Source: Cheilinus undulatus
Taxonomy: Eukaryota > Chordata > Actinopteri > Labriformes > Labridae
Assembly (NCBI RefSeq): GCF_018320785.1
Contig: NC_054869.1
Coordinates: 41,505,789-41,569,788, forward strand
Reading direction: 5' to 3'
DNA length: 64,000 bases
In this document: positions 34,711 through 47,800 of the stretch, one piece after another
Position numbering within the stretch: position 1 is the stretch's first letter
Layout of the letters: every line of letters starts with the position of its first letter
The notes under the pieces: model-generated
Told to the model about the DNA's origin: nothing
What the model saw: the letters and a program-made list of their open reading frames with translations, nothing else
Database searches by the model: none
Position numbers and translations under genes: made by a program

Positions 34711-35424
34711 TGCTACTAGGCAGTGCCCATTATCTCCATACAAACAGCCTGTTGGGTCTCGGACAGTCAGATGCTGCCTCCGCTTGCTGTAGGAAAAATG
34801 GCGTTTTGAGTCAAACCCTCATCGAAGTGGTAAAATATTGGTACATGTCCCAATCATTTGATTCACAAAGCGCTTCTGTAAAATCGGGTTCAAGAGTTGA
34901 AAATGGGTTGTCCTTAATGGCGGACTCCGTTTTCTTATTTTCAGCAAAATATTAGATTTTTGATTCGTAATGTAATGATAAGGAGATTATATGGTTTACG
35001 ACGAATGAAAAGCATTGAATGCAGCATGGGCAACGGTTTAACACCAACAGGCCGTCGCGTTTCAATTTTGTTTTTACTGCATTTCTCTGGGCTGGGTTGC
35101 AGATTACAAATAAGATTAGAAAATAATACACAAATAACCGTGACAGTAACACTGTTCATCAAAGATGTAACAAGATGAATACTCATCAAAAAAGACATTT
35201 TCCTTTTTCATTGAGCCTGATCTGACCCAAACAAATGCACACATTTGAGACATTTCTTAAGATAACCAAGTATTTGATGATGCAGCAACTGATTTGTGCT
35301 CATAGTTTTAAATTAGTCTAACATAGATTACTAATCTCTTTCATTTTAATGCATTGTCAAGATTTACAAAACATGTTTGCCCTTACACACATTAATTAAT
35401 CAAAGGAGCGTTGCATATAAACAA

Positions 35425-35430
35425 TTTATT
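35425..35430 (-). promoter_or_regulatory. lmbrd2 polyadenylation signal
   Basis: The plus strand reads TTTATT, which is AATAAA on the minus strand, about 430 bp past the lmbrd2 stop codon. It places the lmbrd2 3' end about 700 bp upstream of the golm1 start, so the two same-strand genes are close but separate. Confidence 0.5.
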
Positions 35431-35858
35431 TGAGAAAGAAAGTTCACAAGAAAATAAGTTGTACTGATGATGCAGTGTCTCCCCTTTAAATATACAAATT
35501 AGACCCCACTTGTAAAATGGTAATGCAGAAAAAAAACAGCTTAAAAAGAATGTCAAATTACACTACAAATTGTTTGGCCTTTCACCCAGGCTGAGTCCTC
35601 TGGACTGTTAAAATCCATTCACAGTCTGAGTAAATAATCCAGTTCACAAATCCGCTGAGACCCATTATAAAACCCTCAACTGAGAGTTTTTAATTAAATA
35701 AATGAATGTACTGATTGTACGTCCATTCAGATGAGTTATGTTCCCCCTTATTTCCTGAGGTAGGAGATGATCATTGGATTCAAGCCCCTTTCAAAAAGAT
35801 CTTCCAGTTTTTAATTTCTGTGTCCAGTAGTAATTTCTTGGTTGCTTTCCCTTCATGT

Positions 35859-38800
35859 TCAAACATCATCAAAAATTCTGGTCTGAGGTGGCGACAGAGA
35901 CAGGTAACGCCCTCCTGTTGACCTACAGGGTCAAAGACAGACAAAGTAAGTGATAAAGAAAATTGATCTATTGTTGATTTATGTAGTTGATATGTACAAT
36001 GTTCACTTATTTTTTTAAATGCACCTTCTGCTTGGCGAGCCTTCATCACTGGAGTTGTCCTGCAGTAAATGTCTCTGCTGCTCCTCTGTTTCCACATCTT
36101 TTCTTGTGTATGCGGCAACTGAAAGAGTAAAGTACAGCAATGTTAACAAAAATAGGGTTGTCAGGATATGATAATAGTAAAGTGAAGTTATATCGAGACT
36201 TGTTTCTAAACCCCAGCAACAAAAACAGAAGTCTTAGGCATCCAATACTGGATAATTTCTCGTTACATAACAAAAAAAAATGCATGCAAACTCGTGGTTC
36301 TTTATGAAAGCTATCGTTTTCAAATATAAATTAAAACTGAAGTAATTTTACGGAAGTTTTGGTACTTTTAAATACAATTAATCCCTAAAATAATAAATGT
36401 TGTGTTACATTAAACCCATGGCATTGAGAAGTGTCGAAAAGGTATCAAAAACTGTTTAAGTGTAGATTTTTCTGTATTATTAATTTACAGTATACTTTAA
36501 TGTTGAAATGTCACGGTTATCTTAAAGCACACAACCTTTCTGATGGACATAATGTCAAGGTGGAACAAAAAAAAGTACATGGGTAGTTGTCTTATAGGAT
36601 TCGTGATTATAGCATACAGAGCTTTTTGTTGACTTTTTGATTAAAGCTAGTAAGTCTACTCAGGTTTTTCTCTTTGAAGAGTAGGTGTTCTTCAATACAT
36701 AATTAACACTGCATGTTTGAAAACTTGCCATAAACTAAGTCCTTTTCACTGTGTAAACTGATAAACTAATCCTTTAAAAACAGAGCACAAAGAGGCAATG
36801 GGAGGTGCACATTCAGAGTAACCTAACCTTACATACTAAAAGCCTGTACATAGGTGAGGCCCCTTAGAGCTTCAATGGCAGCTGTTTCATTTCTTGGAAA
36901 GGGTGCTGGGTTCATTTACTTAAGTGATAAGATATGTGCATGAAATACAAAATCAAATTATCCACTTAATGTTGTTTTCTTGAATTCATACCACTATTCT
37001 TGCTCTGCGTGACAGGGCTGCTCTGGTGATCCTTTATCTCGGTGTAACCCCCTCTGGTCCACCCAGTAATTCCATTCCCTCCATACCGCTCCCTGAAGGC
37101 CTGAAACAGACAACAAAAGGCTGTAAATACTCAACACACTACACCCAAATTAGTAGAAACAGGAAGAGACAACAAACTGAATTGATGTGCTTGGCTATTT
37201 AGAAAGTGTTTTCAACTGGATTGAATAAAGTATTCTGACCCATCTCCTATTTTCTCCATCTTCAGCTTTCTGTCTTTTTCTTCTTTCTACAAAAGAGAAA
37301 CATGTTACTGTTAATGTATATTGTTGAAAAAATGTGCCAGATTTGTGCTCCAAAATAACAGTGAGATTTTGCCTTCCAAAATAAAACAACAGAGAAAAAG
37401 TTATAGTGCCATTTAACACTTCAGTAAAAAAGAATTATGAAAAGACAAAATAAGTGATAATTATTGAGTCAATCTGCATACAACTTTAAAGTTCTGTCCA
37501 CAATTAGCATTGCATATTCCGTATTGTATATTTTGTTTATATATTTCATTCATGGTTTTGATTTTAATCTTATAACAAGATAATAAATTATCTAAGCTAT
37601 TATTGCACTTTGTAGGTATTGATTAAAAAGAAGAATGAGTGACTGAGTTTTTGATGAAACTACCTCTTCTGATGAGTTCCTTTCCTTCATCCACCAAATC
37701 AGATGTCAAGTCATCGTCTGTAATGTACTGATGGAAACCCAGGAGGTTTAAGCAGCGAGAACCCAGGCTGCAAAAAGAACACACACAATTATACATTTAC
37801 AACTGAATGGGGTACTGATGGCCTGGAGTTTGGGGCTCCCTAAGGGGGTTATAGAGATTTCAGGGGGGCGCAAGCTCTGTCTGTTCTGAGGCTGTTAAAA
37901 TAAGATTTACATATACTTAGTAAAATCATGATAAAAACACAAATAGTTCAAAGGTCTTTTGGTAAAAACAAGAAAAAGGTTGGGAACCTGTGGTCTAATG
38001 GTTAGGTCATCCCCCATATACGAAAGCAAATCTTTCAAGTGGGCAGCCCAGGTTCAAGTCCAACGTGGCTCTTACCTGCATGTCATTACCCACTCTCTCC
38101 CTAATTTCTGATGCTATCCACTACTTGTTCTTTCCTAAAAGGCAGAAAATCCCAAAAATAAATAAATATTGAAAATCTATATTCACCAATCACTTTACAA
38201 GGTATACCTTCTCAACTGCTCATTAACTCAAATATTAGGGAATGCATCAATGCATTGATTTGACATCAGTATCTGCTGTTACTGGCCCTGTTGACAAACA
38301 TCAGTCATTGGCAAATAATGTAGTATAAATCAATGTGAGGAGCGGTAGCCTGTTGCACCAACTACACATAACTTCTTTCTTAAGTTATGGTGTTAAGTCC
38401 ACACTAAACTCTATGTTGAAACATTTTAAGTGGTAACTTAAATTGCCAACGTTTTTTGTACCATGTAAGGTTCATGTTAACTAATAGAGCTTTACACACA
38501 AACTAACCAAAATACTGGTGCAGATGTGGCATTTGGCAGAAACTGGACAGACTAGAGTATGAAAATTATGACAAAGTATTTTGCATGGGTGATTACCAAA
38601 GCCTACAGCCTAAATCTGGAGACAATATAAAATAACACTGAGAGATGAAATTGTTAATAACACAAGATAACTTAGTGGCAGATGGCGGGGAATTATTTCC
38701 GCTCATAGAAAATGATGATGTAATTTATCATGTTCAAACATGCTTGAGATTTAAAGCAAAACTTCAGTGTTGATGACTGGCAAAATTGGCACTTTAAAAA

Positions 38801-41800
38801 TTGATTTTGTTTTCAGCCCAGATGATCACAATCGGTGCTTCCCGAGCAAATGTCTAATCAGCCAATCACATGTCAGCAATCTACTCATTCAGGCGTGTAG
38901 ACATAATCAAGATGATGTGCTGAATCCAAACCAAATATCAAAAGGAAGTAAGGTGGTTTAAGTAACTCTGAACATGGCTGAGAGCCTGACTATTTCACAA
39001 ACTGCATAACTACCAGGATTTTCACTCACAGTCATCTCTGAGATTTACAGAGAAAGGTCTGAAAAAAGAAAATACCAAAATTAGACAATGAAGGACTGGA
39101 AACATATCACCTGGTTTAATGAGTCTTGATTTCTTCTGTGACATTCAAATGGTTAGACCAGAGGAGGCTGTAAATATATAGCCTGCCAGTTAAACAGGTA
39201 TATCCAATAAAGTGATCGGTGAGTGTATGTTTCATTTGCTAGATAAAGAGTCAATAATTTTTCTATTGTGAGAAGGTTTCTTCCTTGTGGACTCCATTTT
39301 TTATTAATGATCTGTTAACCTAAAAAGCTGTACCTAGTGCATCAGTTGACCAAATTAATCATATCAAAGAGGAATTGATACTAAAAAAAAACGTAACCAG
39401 GAGATGAGAAATGTGATCTGCATTTTGAAACTGCATGTACAGAACACCTGTTATTGTCCTTCTGAGTACAAACTCTATCAAAAAGGGTAAATCTGAGCCC
39501 TTAGAAATGGATTAAACAAACCGCTCCAGTCTAATCAAGAAGTAATCACTCAATCAAAATAAATTCAATACACAATTAAGGAAAAAAAAGTGTATGGCTT
39601 CATCTTAATAGACATAAGGGAGAATATCAGCTAGGTTTAAAGATGTTTTTTAGGAGAAAGGCAATTTGAAGCCAATAAAAGGGGCAAACAGCTAATAACA
39701 TGTTTGAAATTTAACAGGGAGCTAATGTGGAGAGGCAAGCACAGGAGTAATGTGATTATGCCTCTGTAATGAGTTTAGCCGCAGGGCTTTGTACCAGCTG
39801 GAGATGGTGGAGGGAGATCTGGCCGATATCTGAGTAAAATTAATGCAATGAGAAAGCAAAGTGTATTTAAAGGTATGTACATTTTTCAGAACTCAAAAAT
39901 GGCTTCATTTTTCAAGCCAGAAGAAACATGATGGAACAACTTAGTTGGCATGGTCTTAAAAGAAGATTACCCGTTTTATTAATATTTCATTACAGGTCTG
40001 CCTGAATCAGAGCTTTATTTTACATATTGCAAAGGATCATCAGCATGACAAGTGAAAATTTCACAGATTTTCAAAGTACTGAAGAGGCAGTGTCTACATA
40101 GAGAGCACAGAGCATTGAGGTACACCACAACCCAATCTAATAATAAAGAAATAAACTTTAACCAAAGACACAAATTTCATATTAAAGACACATAAGCCCA
40201 GAAAGCTTACAGCCAAGCCCACAATGCTTAACCAAGAGGCCAAACAATGTAAAAGGATACTATGATCAACTTTGTTGAAGATAGCGCTTAAATGTTAACT
40301 AAACTTGACCAGACACTTCTAAGTTTAACAACGGGCTTACTCATTACAAGGAAAATCTCCTTAGTGAGATTCAGTTCATGTATCAATGGAGAGGAAATTA
40401 CTTTATAAGGCAACTGTTACACCTGAAAATATAACAACTCTCCACAAAAGTAATAAACCACAATCATAATACATATCTGATGTTTTTAATGTAATAAACC
40501 CACAGATGCAATATATTTCCCACAAGTGTAGCCAGCACAAACTTAGCCTGTTAGTTTTGTTGATGTGCAAAAAGTTGGTTTTTTCCAGCTCTCGATGAAC
40601 TGTGAAATCACTTATGTTTGGATCAGATTAACCCCTTCTGGGCCTGATTCAAGGAGAACCCCTTAGGTTTTGCAGAAGGGATATCAATCATCTCCTTTTC
40701 TCATTTAAACAATTTTTGCAAAGATTCATGGCTGTATGTGTTTTAAGACTAGGGGGAAAATAACTTCCTGTTTCACTGCGAACAAAAAATCCCTATGAAT
40801 ACAATTTTTTAATGTGATTGAACTTAAGCTGACTTGAACCCACCTGCAGGTGTAAAAAGGCTACAGCGAACAATGACCATGCAATATTTATCAGATATGC
40901 AGTAGGCAGCTGCAATTACATTTGAGGGAAATGTATTACATTTTTGGGTTTATTACATTAAAAACTGCAGATCTGTATTACATTTGCAGGCATTGTAGCA
41001 ACTTGCACATAAAGTGCCAGTTGGTCAGTGGTGACCTTATACTACGGTTTAAGAAAGGAGGCAATAAACATTTTTTAAATGTTTAGGTGTATGGCAATTA
41101 AAATACAGCACACCTGCTCAATGCTACAACAAAAGATTATCAAATCACAATGTTCTGACTGAAGACCATCTTTAGGTTATAGTTTTAACAATGAGTCAAC
41201 ACTCTATGTAGAGATGTGTTCACCTATATGGTTCTGGAGTTGGCAACTGTTATCACAAAAAGGCTCATTGTCTCATCCAATCATGGGTAGAAGCTTTGTA
41301 ACTGTCAAGCCTCTTGGGATCTGCTTAATGCAACAGGTAATCGCTGAGCCTGATAGCATGAAGTTTAATGCGGATTTCCCTGCTGTAAAGATGCCATCTA
41401 TAGATTCAGCCCTGTTATCAAACAGAGGCTCTTTCTTCAACACCATTTAAGTCACCTGTGAATATAAAGCTGTGCAGAGGTATGTCTCACATTGTTTTTC
41501 CTGGGTCCTATGTTTCCTTAAATTGTGGCTAAACATACATGATGTGTATGTGCTTCAAAGACAGGAACAGAAAGAAAAGGGAAATGCCCACACTATTACT
41601 CTATGCCACAAAAATCTTAAGGTCTTTCTCAGGTGGTGGCTTTTGAGCTATAGGGGCCACATCCATATATGGAGGCTTTGGAAAAATGGGTGTGGCTCCC
41701 ACTGTTCAAAAACTATCACCAGAAGAAGACCTCTGGTTGAAACATAGTGGTAAATTTAATTGTTTTTGGCATTGAGTAAATGTATGTGCTTAACTCTCAT

Positions 41801-44800
41801 TTTCTGCTGCTCTTTAATGAATGAGTGGACTCGAGCTTGTGTGTTTCTAGCTGCCTGACAGCTAAAAGTGCTTTTTAAACTTCAGGTCCCATATATCCAT
41901 TCACTCCACATTCACACAGAAGGCTGCTATGTAGAAAGGCCATCACTACTAACTGATCCCTTTCATGCACATTCACACGCCAATGACACAGCAGTGAGAG
42001 CAATTTGGGGAGATGTGTTTTGCCCAAGGATATATCAGCATGTGACTACAGGAGCTTGTGATCAAACCCGAACTTCCAGTTGAGAGATAACCAACTCAAC
42101 CTGGTGAGCCACAGTCAAATCCGTCTGAAGAACTTAAACATGTAATACAACCTCTTTTTTAAAACGTTAGTAACATTAGACTTAGGTTTTCTTCCTTTTT
42201 TCTGCAACCATTGGTCACAAGTTGGTTACCTTTGCACTGGGTGAATAAACGGTCTGCATGACACTGTTGCCATTTATCTTTATCAGGCACAGAGACAGAT
42301 AACACAGGACTTGTTTGATGGCTGACTTGCACTTTTGTGTTTTATCCCTCATTGATTGTATTAAAGCCGTTAAAAGCATAAATGGCTTTGCTCCAAATCA
42401 AAAAAAAAAAAATTGACTCTTAATGCAACTGCTGGTCCCTGTGGCCTGTGAATGTACAGTAGATCTAATGGTCAATTCTAGCTCCCAGCTTTTTACCAAA
42501 GAGGACTAAGTTGTTTCTATTAAAGTTGCAAGACTGTCAAAGACTTTTTTTAATCAGAAAGGCAAGATAGTGAGCTTCAAACAATAGCAAAACTTCTGAA
42601 AATATTACATGTTCCTAATATTTTGCATGTATGAAAGCAACCTTAGGCCAAGGCCTAACCCCTCATAAAATGTGACAACATAGAAAAAAAATCTCATATT
42701 TTTTTTGTTCAAATCAAAATTTCTAGGAGCATTTTGAGAGTTGACTATAAGAAAAACACCTCAGTTTAATACCATAAAGTAGCTGTCAATGGAAGGTGTG
42801 ATTTTTTTTTTACATAAGTGATCTAAAAGTAAAGCTAAAGTCATAGAGTAGTTGTAGTAGTCACTTTACTGTTGCAGCTGATGCGCCATAACTCATCTTA
42901 ATTGAGTTCCATTAATAGGGATTCATGATACTGGATTTTTAAGATCTTCAACATGCTGACACCAATAATGATATTGATATACATGGATCAAACTCAAAAC
43001 TTGAGTCCTTGCAGATCACTTCAAGTTTGAGGATCAATGAAGAAACATGCTTCAGTTATAAGAACATGTTTTTAAATTCAGGAAATTAGGAGGAACAACG
43101 AAAAGGGTCAGTCCTGCCTAAAATTCACAACTTTATTTATGCATATGGCTGATGTTTAAATATCAGTCGAAATGTTCATGTCTACCAATACTGCTATTTA
43201 ACTGTCTAAGCAAATATCAACTGATACCATGTTTATCATATTATGTTTTCCCATCTTTTTATTGTAATAATTTATTTCCATAAGTTTACATTGGGAGTGA
43301 CCTCTCCAAGTTCACAGTAAAGAAACACTGGCACATTTAAATTCATTAAGCATGTTTCCCAAGTACAAAAACAAAAGCAGAAGAATAGCCAACAACCTCG
43401 TTTGAAGAATATATACATTTACATGCTACAAAAATTAAGACCATATAGTCATGAATATAGGACTTTTTTTTATACTTTTATAACCCTTATTTTTGCTTAA
43501 GTGATTTATCAACTTTTAGTATTTTTAAGACCCTGCAGACACCTTGATAAACGTACTTGGGCCCAAATTTTCAGTCCTTATAAGTTATAACACAGTTTAA
43601 GTTTATGGTACGACAAATTCATTAGCAAATATAGCCGATATTTACAGATGATTTAGGCCAACATTTACAGCCAATGCACCGGTTGTAATTATCAGCAGAA
43701 ATTCTTACATTTGCTAATACCAGTGGTAAATTTTGTAAGCTAATATCTGCAAATACTGATGTAGATAATATCATACATCCCAACTTAGCAGGGTTCATAT
43801 TGAAGGTGGCAAAATAATGTTTTTTTTGGCTTATTTTTTATATAATTTGTAGCGCAGTGCCTCATTTTTGGTTTTTATATGTTGTTAGTGTTTTTTGTAA
43901 CTATGTGGGGCACTTTGGGTTGCTCTTTGCATGAACTTTGCTCTATAAATAAACTTGATGTGCCTCTGGATTTTGTCTTTCACTTTTGCTATTTTACAAT
44001 ATTATTTCATTTGCAGTTTTATCATCTTGTTTCTGTTTATCAGTGTTTTATAACTGTTCACATTTTTACAACATCAACAGAAACCTCAAGCTAACATCCT
44101 GGCACAGGTCAGGAAGTTCAAACACAGTTATCAAGATTTGTACCGATTAAAAACCTGTTAAGTTATTCAGTTTTAACCTGCCAGTACTCTCTCGTACTCA
44201 AACACTGCAACAGGTTAATGTTTTTAATGAAATATCCAAGGTATCACATTATGCTCAATACAGTTGTTAATCAATAGTTACCAGTCTAACTATGTAAACA
44301 CTGATACGAGAGTATCTAGAATAAACCAAGCTACACACAACATCAATCTTAAAAACAATGTACACCAAACTACACCTAAAAGGAGTGTTTTGATTTAATA
44401 AATTCAAGTTGTTGGAGGTCTTACCTGTAAAAAGTTGCAAAGCAGAGCAGCAGTATCAGCATGGGATAATAGATGTAGAACCCATCAGATATAAAAGACA
44501 GCAGACGCATAGAGCCCATGATCTGAAAGAGGGAGAGAAAGCGGTTGTTTGAATGTAAAGTTTTGATACTAAATTGTATTTTTAACACAAATTTTCTGAA
44601 AGGCAGTATTCTGCAATCAAAACTTCAAATCCTTTTGCAGCTTATGAGTTAATATTTAGTTGTTAGAATGAAATATGGTGTAAAATCATGTATCTATGGA
44701 CCTACGGAGGTATAAGATGTCTGAATTCTGTCTTGGTGTGAGATGGCAGAATCCATGTGAATCAGGCCCAGAAAGTTGAGGCACAAAGGAGGAGTAAGAC

Positions 44801-47800
44801 GACAAAACAACCTAAGGGGAGAAAAACACAGAGCAGCAATTATAAAATCTTAAATATAAATTTTAGAAAACTGTCTCTTTTACACTCTTGCTGACATGTT
44901 AAATGAACATTTTATGTCTGAGGAACATACATGCCGCTGAACTGCAGGCTGTAAGCATCAGTCTGGTGATGAGGCACCAGGTGATAGTAGTTGAAAACTC
45001 GGATCCTGAACACTGTGGAGTAGACGCAGACACACAGGAAGAGGATGCTGACAAAACACACCATCTGGGGAGAGAAAAAAATCAAATAGAAATAATGGGT
45101 TGCTTTACTTGTTAAGTCCAGAGTTGGATGGGTAAGGTTTCAGTATCACTGACAAAACTTGAGTATTTTTCACACGAGAAGTTCAGGACAGCTGAAATCC
45201 TGCTGAATTAAGGTCCTTGCACACCAGAGGCATTTTTTGTGCATAATTCATTCAAGCATGTAGCGTGACAATGCAAGCTTTCACACAGCAACATAATTTT
45301 GCAGCGAACATTTTTTGAACAATGATTGATTTTTTCAAAGTTACACTCCCAATGAGCACGCATCCAACCAACCAAAACAAAAAGTTTTAAGGCAGATAGA
45401 GGAGCAGAAAACATCCTCCTCTTCAACACCGCATAATGTTGTCCCCTTTTCATATCAATATTTGTCTGTAGCCAGCACTAAATCTTTTGTGTTTTTAATC
45501 GGAGACATGCAGCAGGCATGTCACATTTCCATGTGAACGTAAATGCGCTATGGCCACAGCTGGAGCTGTTTACAAACTAACAGGACTTTATTCCAATGAC
45601 ACACTTAACAACAAAGTCTCCTCTGACCTCAGACAGACGGCTAATCACTGCTCCGGGTCAATCAGCTGAAATTAGTCCTCTGACCAGTCCATAACACAAA
45701 CAGGGCAAAACACACCATGTGAAAGCCAAGTGGGCTTTCATTTCTTTTGCCCTGATGAGAGGCTTCCGTCTAGTCGCTCTGCCATTTAGCCCAGATCTGT
45801 GACAGGCTGCAGTGATGGTTGTCCTTCTGAAACTTTGTCCCGTCCCCACACATTCATGAGAATAATTTTTTTAATGTATCATCAGGCTGCAGCATAAGAA
45901 AAACAAAAACAAGAAGGGGTTTTGAATACTTTCTGAATTCTCAGTTTACCAACAGATAGTGCAAAACACACTGCAAACTTTTGCAGCCCATGTTTTTTAG
46001 AATCTGCATAATTTATTTGGAAAATTGCATCAATCCTGACATGATGAATAATCCTTGGTGTGCAAAGGCCTTTGCTTGTTCACCAATGTCCCTTAGAGTG
46101 GGAAGATTTCAAAGCTGGATATAGGGGAGTGTCTTGGGCAATGATAGAAAAAGGATGTGCCAAATTGGCAAACAAGCAGGATGTTTTTTTCTTCCTCGTA
46201 TTAATGCTGCTTAAAATTGGACATTCTTAGTATCAACATTAGAGTGCAAGCCAACATACTGATGAGAAAAACATCATGAAGCAGTTTCATTACATGCACC
46301 AGCTGGTTGCAGGCCAGTCACAGAATGTAAATGCCATCAAAACCAACCACTCACATAAGGAGAATTTTCCTAAATATTATTTGCGGCAGTGACACTTCGG
46401 CTAGCCCTGACTTTCAATAGAAAAAATCGGGTGAATATGGATAAAGTAGGGGTGATTTAGTCATAAGTCAAAACATGCAACCTGAAAGAGAATTCTCAGG
46501 AGTTTTGCACATGTGTGATAGAGCTTACATTATTGTTTCAAAGAGACTTTGTTGATTTTTGTTTAGTTTGGTCTTAACAAGTTTTGACGTGGTATGTATG
46601 TGAATGCATTCCTGACTGTGTGACTGAACCTACCTCTATACAAATGTAGTTGTGTTGCTTTTCAGCCATCTGGACAAAGACAGCGAAGAGCGAAAGAACA
46701 GGGTGCGTGCTAAAGAAAGTGCACTCGGACCAGACTACTGCTGCTGAGAGGAGACACAGGAGAACTGCCAGCAGTTTGTAGAAACCCTGCCTGAACACAC
46801 ACTCCCAGTACCACTCTGAAACGGACAAGAAACACAAACACACATGCATGTAGTAAAAATGTTGGCAGAACAATCAGTGTGGTTTTCAGTAATGTTTGCA
46901 AGTCTACACACGATTCATTTTGTGGGAATAGATTCACAAAACAGCAGCAGTAGAATTCACTATCAGGATTTAAAGTCTGATCGTATACTAAGTGCTGAAT
47001 ATCATGTTACTCTATATATGTCAGATAGATTTGGTCTCAGTTAAAGCATCCAATCACTGATATAACTAGGTAGAGATGTGTCCAACTTTAAGAGATTTTC
47101 CCACTTATGTCTTTGATTGGATAGAAAGTCCTCTGAAGTACCTCTATTGAAATCATCAAAACTTTGACAGAAATTAATAGGACAGGCTGAGATTTAGCAG
47201 CCATCTTAAGGCAGTGACCCAAATCCCACAAATCCACTCAATCAGGGAAACTCAGGGGTACAGTTGGTCACAAAAAAGATATTAATGAGCCATTTAGAAA
47301 AATGTCTAAAAAAGTTATTTTCTGGGCCAGAAAAAGGGCTTTAAATAATACTTTTTGCCCTTTACAACCACTTTTCCGTTTTAAGACTAGGTTGGACTTT
47401 GATATTAGGCCTGTTAATGAAATGCACTAGAGCAGCGTTCCGCACAGTGAGGGTTGAGGACCTCTGGTGGGCCTCTAGATGAACTGCAGGCAGGCCATAA
47501 GCAGTCATTTAAAGTAGAAACTATAAACTTAATTTAAAAGATTAAAATATAGGTGACTTTGAAGTTGTCTAAACAAAACAACACAAACAATGGTGGCTTA
47601 TAAATCATTCTCTGTGACACTTCTCTACTACTAAACACTTGAGTCTCATGTTATGGTTGTATGAGGAATCTGATTGCTACAGAACACTTTCAATTTTCAA
47701 ATTGGGCTATGGTGTACTGAAGGTTAAGATAAACTGTACTAAAGCATGATGTAAATCACATCGACATTGATTTTCAGTCAACAAACCACAGAGTACACCT

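Noticed and set aside
34710..34955. 81-codon plus-strand ORF at the golm1 promoter
   Set aside because: It overlaps the noncoding first exon of golm1 on the other strand, has no recognisable motif, and the CpG-rich composition alone can produce such frames.
37990..38065. tRNA-like head with A and B boxes
   Set aside because: It is followed by a SINE body and A-rich tail, is repeated elsewhere in the window, and does not fold into a clean cloverleaf; it is not a tRNA gene.
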